Positions 60,601 through 64,000 of a stretch of DNA of 64,000 nucleotides are shown here, one piece after another. Each line of letters starts with the position of its first letter. Positions within the stretch are counted from its first letter, which is position 1. The notes under the pieces are model-generated. The model was not told the DNA's origin. It did no database searches and was given only the letters and a program-made list of their open reading frames with translations. Both the position numbers and the translations under genes were made by a program. Source of the stretch: Erythroxylum novogranatense (taxonomy: Eukaryota; Streptophyta; Magnoliopsida; Malpighiales; Erythroxylaceae); contig CM057229.1 in NCBI GenBank assembly GCA_029891385.1, forward strand, positions 2,232,001 to 2,296,000, read 5' to 3'.

Positions 60601-63600
60601 CGGTAGTCCACACAAAACCGCCACCCTCCATCTTTTTTCTTGACTAGTAGAACCGGACTAGCATAGGGGGAAGTGTTGTTTTGTATTAATCCCGCATCTA
60701 ACATCTCCTTAACCAATTTCTCGATCTCATTCTTTTGGAAATGCGGATATTTGTAAGGTCGAACTCGGATTGGACCCTCTCCCGGCCTCAAGTGAATGTG
60801 ATGCTCTCCCCCTCTTTCTGGTGGTAGGGACTGTGGTGATTGAAACACTGCCCCATACTCCTCCAAAACCTTTCTGATTTCGAATCTTGCACCGCAACTG
60901 TATCCTGCTCTTCCTCAAGTTCGCGCTTTTGTAACCAAAGACACCGATCTTCTCCTTCGAGGTTTTTGCTAAAAGACTTGGCATCGACTAATGATTTAGA
61001 CAAGATCGGATCACCCCTGAATAACCAACTCCTCCCTTTCACCCGTATTCTCATTGTCAACAGACACCAATTGCACCAAACATCCCTAAGGTTTCTCACC
61101 ATTTAATGCCTAGTATCACATCGACACTACCCACTTCATTGGCAAAAATCCTCACAGATCTCTAAGTCCCAATTCTCGCCTCAAATTCCTAAATTCCAGC
61201 CCCAACACCTTTTCTCCATTCCCCATGGCAACCTCATACTTTTCTGTGTCATCCCATTTTGAACTCCATTTAAACGCTAATTCCTTAGATACAAAATTGT
61301 GGGTTGCTCCACTGTCGACCAAAATCACTACCGAGTCCCTTCCAAAGACTCCTCCACCTTCATCGTCCTTGGTCAAGTTAGCCCTACTGGCAGAATCTCA
61401 CCGACAGCTCAATGTTTTGTAGCTCTCCCTTTTCTGTTTCCTCCTCTTCCCCGCTTCTCTCGGCACTAGTTTCCAGCTCCTCTTCCAGTACTGTTAACAC
61501 TTTCAGGTCCACCATTCTACACCGATGACCCGGCGAATATTTCTCATCACATTTGAAGCACAGTCCCTTTTTCCTCTTTTCTTGTATCTCATCAAAAGTC
61601 AGCCATTTAAAGCCTCCCTGATTTCTGTCGGTGGTCACTACCTTTCTTGTTTGTCCATCCTTGGTTGTGCTGTCTCCCATTAACTCCCACATACGGTGCC
61701 CACTGGCCCCACCTGCTTTATTACTCTGCAGTGGACGATAGCTCTTATCCCTTCCTATTACCTTATTCTTTTCTTCTATTTGTTGCGCCAGCGTCATCAT
61801 CCGTCCCAAGCTACGAGGGTTCGCGATCAACAGCTCCAGACGGATTTCCTTGGACAATCCGTTCAAGAAAGAGCTCTCCAAGACTTCATCCGGCAGTTTC
61901 GCTAAAGGAGCTGCTAACTCCTCAAACCTACAAATATAATCCTCAACTGCACTGCTCTGCTTGATAGCCAAGAGACGCCGACACGGGTGCCTCCTCGATC
62001 GGTCGAAATTTTTCCACCAATAAGCCTTTACACTCCTCCCACGTCAATCGGTGGCGCCCCTCCACCCATCTAACCACGCCGCCTTTCTTCTCCATACTCA
62101 AAGATACCAGCCCATTTTCTCCATCTCATTAAATCGTCCCACCGAGAAGAAGCGTTCAACTCTGTAAATCCACCCATCGGGATCTTCACCATCGAACATC
62201 GGCATCTCCACCCGCCTGGTGCGACAATCACGCCGGGGTTCCCATTGTCTCGCGAACCCAGGGGCCTGCTCATCAGTGAAATTTCTCCATCCTTCTTCCA
62301 GTGGTCTACGTTCTCGCCCTTGTTGTGCCCATCCATACGGTGGGTCCGGGTTAGTCATATTATACCCACCATACTCCCTTGAGAATACGTTCTGACCTGA
62401 GGTCCCGGGTGGAGGTCGTCGGAGGTCTCTCGAAGGTGCTTCCCCTGCAGTTGGGCCTGAGCTCTCACCCTGATCCATCGGCCCTTTTCCCTTGTCCACG
62501 CCTGGGTTCACTTCGTTACTCTTAATACCCGATGCACCCCACTCTTCTCAAACCTCTCGAAAGCACAAATTGCTTTAGCAACCATCGAACTCCTTCACTT
62601 CGAAATGAGATTGCTCCCAACTTTGTTGCATTGCTTCTTTCTCTACTCCGCTCTTCCCTCATCACTCAAGGTGTTTTCAGAATCCTCACGTAAGTTCTCC
62701 AGATCCTTCTCGATTCCATCCATTCTATTTTCTCCTTCTTATTAGCCATCGCAAAGATCGATGCTCGATACCGATGATAGAACTAGTGATAGAACTCTCA
62801 CCATCTTGAGAGATTTTGCACTAATTTTATTATTGTATGACTTGAATCGCCAAGTTCTCGATAGTATCTGACCAATTCGAGAGGACTGTTCTCTCCTAGC
62901 CTTAGGCTCATGTAATGTTCTTTTGCTAACCGAAAAATCATCCCTTTTTCCCCATCATTCCCTCTTTATACCTCCGACAATTCTATAACTAACTCACCTC
63001 ATCTTCTCTCTCCGCCTTATTCTAACTACCTATTCTTACTCAGAATCAATGAAGACATCCTTCATTCAGCTACTCCTTGTCTTGCCCTTCTTGAATATAC
63101 TTTCATAATAGGAGGTCTAACACAATCATCCTCATTTATCAGTCAAAATATAACTTAACAGCAGTTGACCCCTTCTAATCAAAAAGCTTCTACTCTGCAC
63201 TTATATCCCAAAATTAGATCCCATGAGTATCAACAAGCTTCTACGCTGCACTTATATCCCAAAATTAGATCCCATGAGTACAAGATCCAACTTGCATAGG
63301 TGAAACAGAACATTTTCCCCTAGCAGAAGACAAAGTATCCTCGGATCATAAATGGCATTGGCAACAAATGACCTAGTCTTCATGCACCCATTCTTTAATT
63401 AGGAATCGTCACTGACAATGAAAAAAAAATAACAACACATACTGTGTCAGCTGCAATCAAAATAGTAGGTTCATCGTCCTTCCCTTGATTATCGACACTT
63501 CGTAGTTTTGCTACAATTGCATCTGCCTGATTTGATGCAAAATTCACACTCAGTTAATAAATAACAGACTTCTCATAGCCACTCCAACTTAAGCAAAGCT

Positions 63601-63907
63601 AGGACAACTCAATGTAGTTAAGAACATTTCAAATTGTGACCCAGAGTCCTTTTACATATTCCAGGTACTTCGTGGCACCAATACTCTTCCTAACAAGTAG
63701 TTAGTCAACTAAGCCAAAAGAAACTTACAAGATAAATCAACACCCGAATTTTTGATTTTTCAAAAAAAAAAAATTTCAAAAAAAAAAACCCTGAAAATTC
63801 AATTGCTGATAAACCTATGGATGGAAACAATCATCTTACCTTAGCCTCAGCAAGAGCCATTACCAACTCTTCAGGCTTCTCCTTGCGAATATTCTTCTCA
63901 TCGATAT
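45602..63907 (-). CDS. Maf-family nucleotide pyrophosphatase, 5' end beyond the window, with a 16.7 kb intron
   Basis: Seven exons on the minus strand, in order: 63840-63907, 63443-63526, 46683-46752, 46511-46602, 46229-46270, 46071-46151, 45602-45673 (stop TAG). All borders are GT-AG and the phases join exactly, giving about 168 residues; about 35 N-terminal residues lie off the right edge. Readable landmarks: [49 protein letters not shown] (catalytic Asp in the DTVV segment), [65 protein letters not shown]. Maf proteins hydrolyse abnormal or modified nucleoside triphosphates to monophosphates, cleaning the pool (known in bacteria and eukaryotes). The third intron boundary pair encloses three retroelements (46753-63442). 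Coding parts show no damage, so it is probably still expressed, which is an inference. Confidence 0.92.
46753..47144 (-). other. Maf intron, part between exon and copia insertion
   Basis: Ordinary AT-rich intron sequence without recognisable exon or repeat. It ends in ATTCA (47140-47144), the left target duplication of the copia element. Confidence 0.6.
47697..47915 (+). pseudogene. Copia gag, 5' part before the nested element
   Basis: ATG at 47697, [16 protein letters not shown], then after a frame change [20 protein letters not shown] and [15 protein letters not shown], the start of a copia gag (UBN2-type). The frame is cut at 47915 by the nested gypsy insertion and resumes at 52992. Confidence 0.75.
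48600..51460 (+). pseudogene. Nested gypsy gag-protease-RT-RNase H
   Basis: In broken frames: gag remnants (around 48680-49060), a decayed knuckle region (GARCDSHP near 49260), protease [17 protein letters not shown] (about 49455-49505), RT pieces ([18 protein letters not shown] at about 50150, [12 protein letters not shown] at about 50385), RNase H ([20 protein letters not shown] then RELLALV, 50815-50955) and the linker into integrase ([20 protein letters not shown] at 51100). Order is the gypsy one. At least ten frame changes; the RT motif before the FFDD box is badly garbled. Confidence 0.75.
51539..52620 (+). pseudogene. Nested gypsy integrase and pol C-terminus
   Basis: Core start [20 protein letters not shown] and [14 protein letters not shown] at 51570-51680, then broken pieces ([14 protein letters not shown] at about 51915), a C-terminal SH3-like part ([17 protein letters not shown] at 52276-52325) and a tail with the FFFSPLEDKANF segment (about 52577-52607). 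Confidence 0.7.
52992..53785 (+). pseudogene. Copia gag, 3' part after the nested element
   Basis: Continues the interrupted frame: [79 protein letters not shown], then the zinc knuckle [19 protein letters not shown] and a Gly/Arg stretch. Two frame changes (near 53200 and 53390). Confidence 0.8.
54180..55140 (+). pseudogene. Copia integrase
   Basis: Integrase core with [20 protein letters not shown] (about 54386-54440), and the C-terminal part [59 protein letters not shown] (54750-54990). The middle, with the second catalytic residue (the DNGT region near 54540), is broken by stops. Confidence 0.75.
55370..56870 (+). pseudogene. Copia reverse transcriptase and RNase H
   Basis: RT start [20 protein letters not shown] then [10 protein letters not shown] (55424-55530), later pieces with the copia landmarks [17 protein letters not shown] and VYVDDIV (about 55936-55956), then RNase H with [18 protein letters not shown] (around 56625-56695) and the end [13 protein letters not shown] at about 56785-56825. 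Many frame changes; not functional. Confidence 0.75.
57030..57741 (-). other. Maf intron, part between the copia and the gypsy insertion
   Basis: AT-rich intron DNA of about 0.7 kb; begins with the copia right target duplication ATTCA and ends with CAATC, the left target duplication of the gypsy element. No exon or repeat recognised. Confidence 0.6.
58130..60300 (-). pseudogene. Gypsy RNase H and integrase region, heavily broken
   Basis: RNase H piece [20 protein letters not shown] then PIAYFSQAF at 59766-59981; integrase zinc and core pieces with [20 protein letters not shown] (about 59080-59160); C-terminal part [31 protein letters not shown] at 58304-58531; pol end with the LEDKV-like motif (CACCTTGAGGACAAGGTG on the minus strand) near 58110-58130. 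Confidence 0.75.
60303..60866 (-). pseudogene. Gypsy reverse transcriptase, N-terminal half
   Basis: Starts [20 protein letters not shown], followed by [60 protein letters not shown] and [20 protein letters not shown]. The FDDIL-type catalytic box lies further on (near 60310-60330, reading FFDDILIY in another frame). Broken after about 60440. Confidence 0.85.
61152..61376 (-). pseudogene. Gypsy aspartic protease domain
   Basis: Contains [20 protein letters not shown] with the DSG catalytic triplet typical of gypsy proteases, and the [16 protein letters not shown] segment. It is separated from gag by a frame change at about 61380. Confidence 0.8.
61384..62511 (-). pseudogene. Gypsy gag (autonomous relative of the gag-only element)
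   Basis: N-terminal linker (62098-62511; [16 protein letters not shown]), capsid start [20 protein letters not shown], then after a frame change [20 protein letters not shown] and [19 protein letters not shown] (61384-61971) and the knuckle [16 protein letters not shown]. The same landmarks, with [14 protein letters not shown] and CFRCDEKFSPGHRCKK, are in the element at 3.9-7.9 kb. One main break near 61980-62100. Confidence 0.85.
63123..63442 (-). other. Maf intron, right part next to exon 63443-63526
   Basis: AT-rich intron DNA. It contains a direct repeat of about 45 bp (AAGCTTCTAC(T/G)CTGCACTTA..., at about 63183 and 63229). No exon. Confidence 0.6.
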
Positions 63908-64000
63908 CTGCAGTCTAATGATCAACAACCCTAATAAACTATTTTACAAATTCCAACCCCATTTTCGATACTACTCTTAGTTAAATGATTAAACAGACAA
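63908..64000 (-). other. Maf intron at the window edge
   Basis: Intron upstream of exon 63840-63907 (acceptor CTGCAG). The first Maf exon(s), with the start codon and the family SxRR motif, must lie beyond 64000. Confidence 0.6.

Larger units (their letters stand above)
57742..63122 (-). mobile_element. Ty3/gypsy retrotransposon in the Maf intron, same strand as Maf
   Basis: LTRs 57742-58095 and 62775-63122 (354 and 348 bp), TGATAGAACTAG to GAGGTCTAACA on the plus strand. Target duplication CAATC at 57737-57741 and 63123-63127. On the minus strand the primer site CGGTATCGAGCATCG follows the 5' LTR (62775-63122) and a purine tract ATGGGGAGCAA precedes the 3' LTR. Gag, protease, RT, RNase H and integrase come in gypsy order, about 5.4 kb in all. 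Gag is clearly related to the gag-only element at 3.9-7.9 kb. LTR pairs are highly similar, so insertion is fairly young, but the frames carry breaks. Confidence 0.9.

Noticed and set aside
1..64000. A new defence, metabolic or other coordinated system
   Set aside because: The three intact host genes belong to unrelated known families and are not co-oriented or co-regulated in any visible way; the rest is transposon DNA.

Overview
The window looks like nuclear DNA of a flowering plant, probably a eudicot. Evidence: host genes have many small GT-AG introns, intergenic DNA is AT-rich, the encoded families are plant ones (3-ketoacyl-CoA synthase, ERD6-like sugar transporter, plant Maf protein), and several plant LTR-retrotransposon lineages are nested in one another. 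I could not fix the family; a cucurbit would fit but that is only an impression. No bacterial system, CRISPR array, tRNA or rRNA was seen.

Layout. 1-3.8 kb: AT-rich DNA with a PIF/Harbinger-like remnant and a large palindromic AAT/ATT microsatellite. 3.85-7.97 kb (minus): a non-autonomous gag-only LTR element arranged LTR-gag-LTR-gag-LTR, flanked by a 5-bp target duplication. 7.97-20.1 kb: five tandem copies of a ~2.43 kb unit holding exon fragments of two unrelated genes (the MoeA domain of the molybdenum cofactor enzyme CNX1, and a UBA-like domain). 20.1-23.1 kb: a hAT-type MITE with 8-bp duplication, a LINE-like RNase H scrap and unassigned DNA. 23.1-35.95 kb: a decayed Tat-type Ty3/gypsy element with two RNase H domains, a ~55-bp minisatellite, an antisense gene with its own TATA box, and a nested 2.78 kb solo LTR. 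36.6-40.8 kb: an intact 18-exon ERD6-like sugar transporter (486 aa, plus). 42.3-43.8 kb: an intact intronless 3-ketoacyl-CoA synthase (503 aa, minus). 45.6-63.9 kb and beyond the right edge: a Maf-family nucleotide pyrophosphatase (minus) with seven visible exons, one of whose introns is 16.7 kb long because it holds a Ty1/copia element (with a Ty3/gypsy element nested inside it) and a second Ty3/gypsy element. Each of the outer insertions has a perfect 5-bp target duplication.

How it fits together. Only three host genes look functional, and they are unrelated in pathway: sugar transport (probably vacuolar), very-long-chain fatty acid elongation in the ER, and nucleotide-pool cleansing. Everything else is transposable-element biology. 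The gag of the 3.9-7.9 kb element closely resembles that of the gypsy element in the Maf intron, which suggests that its family is the autonomous partner.

Caution. Differences between repeat copies cluster at CAG/CTG/CCG (CHG) sites, and the normally invariant CAG in the initiator-Met primer binding site is damaged in all four elements where it can be read, while CAG sites in the host genes look intact. Part of the frameshifting in the transposons may therefore be consensus error at methylated cytosines rather than real decay.
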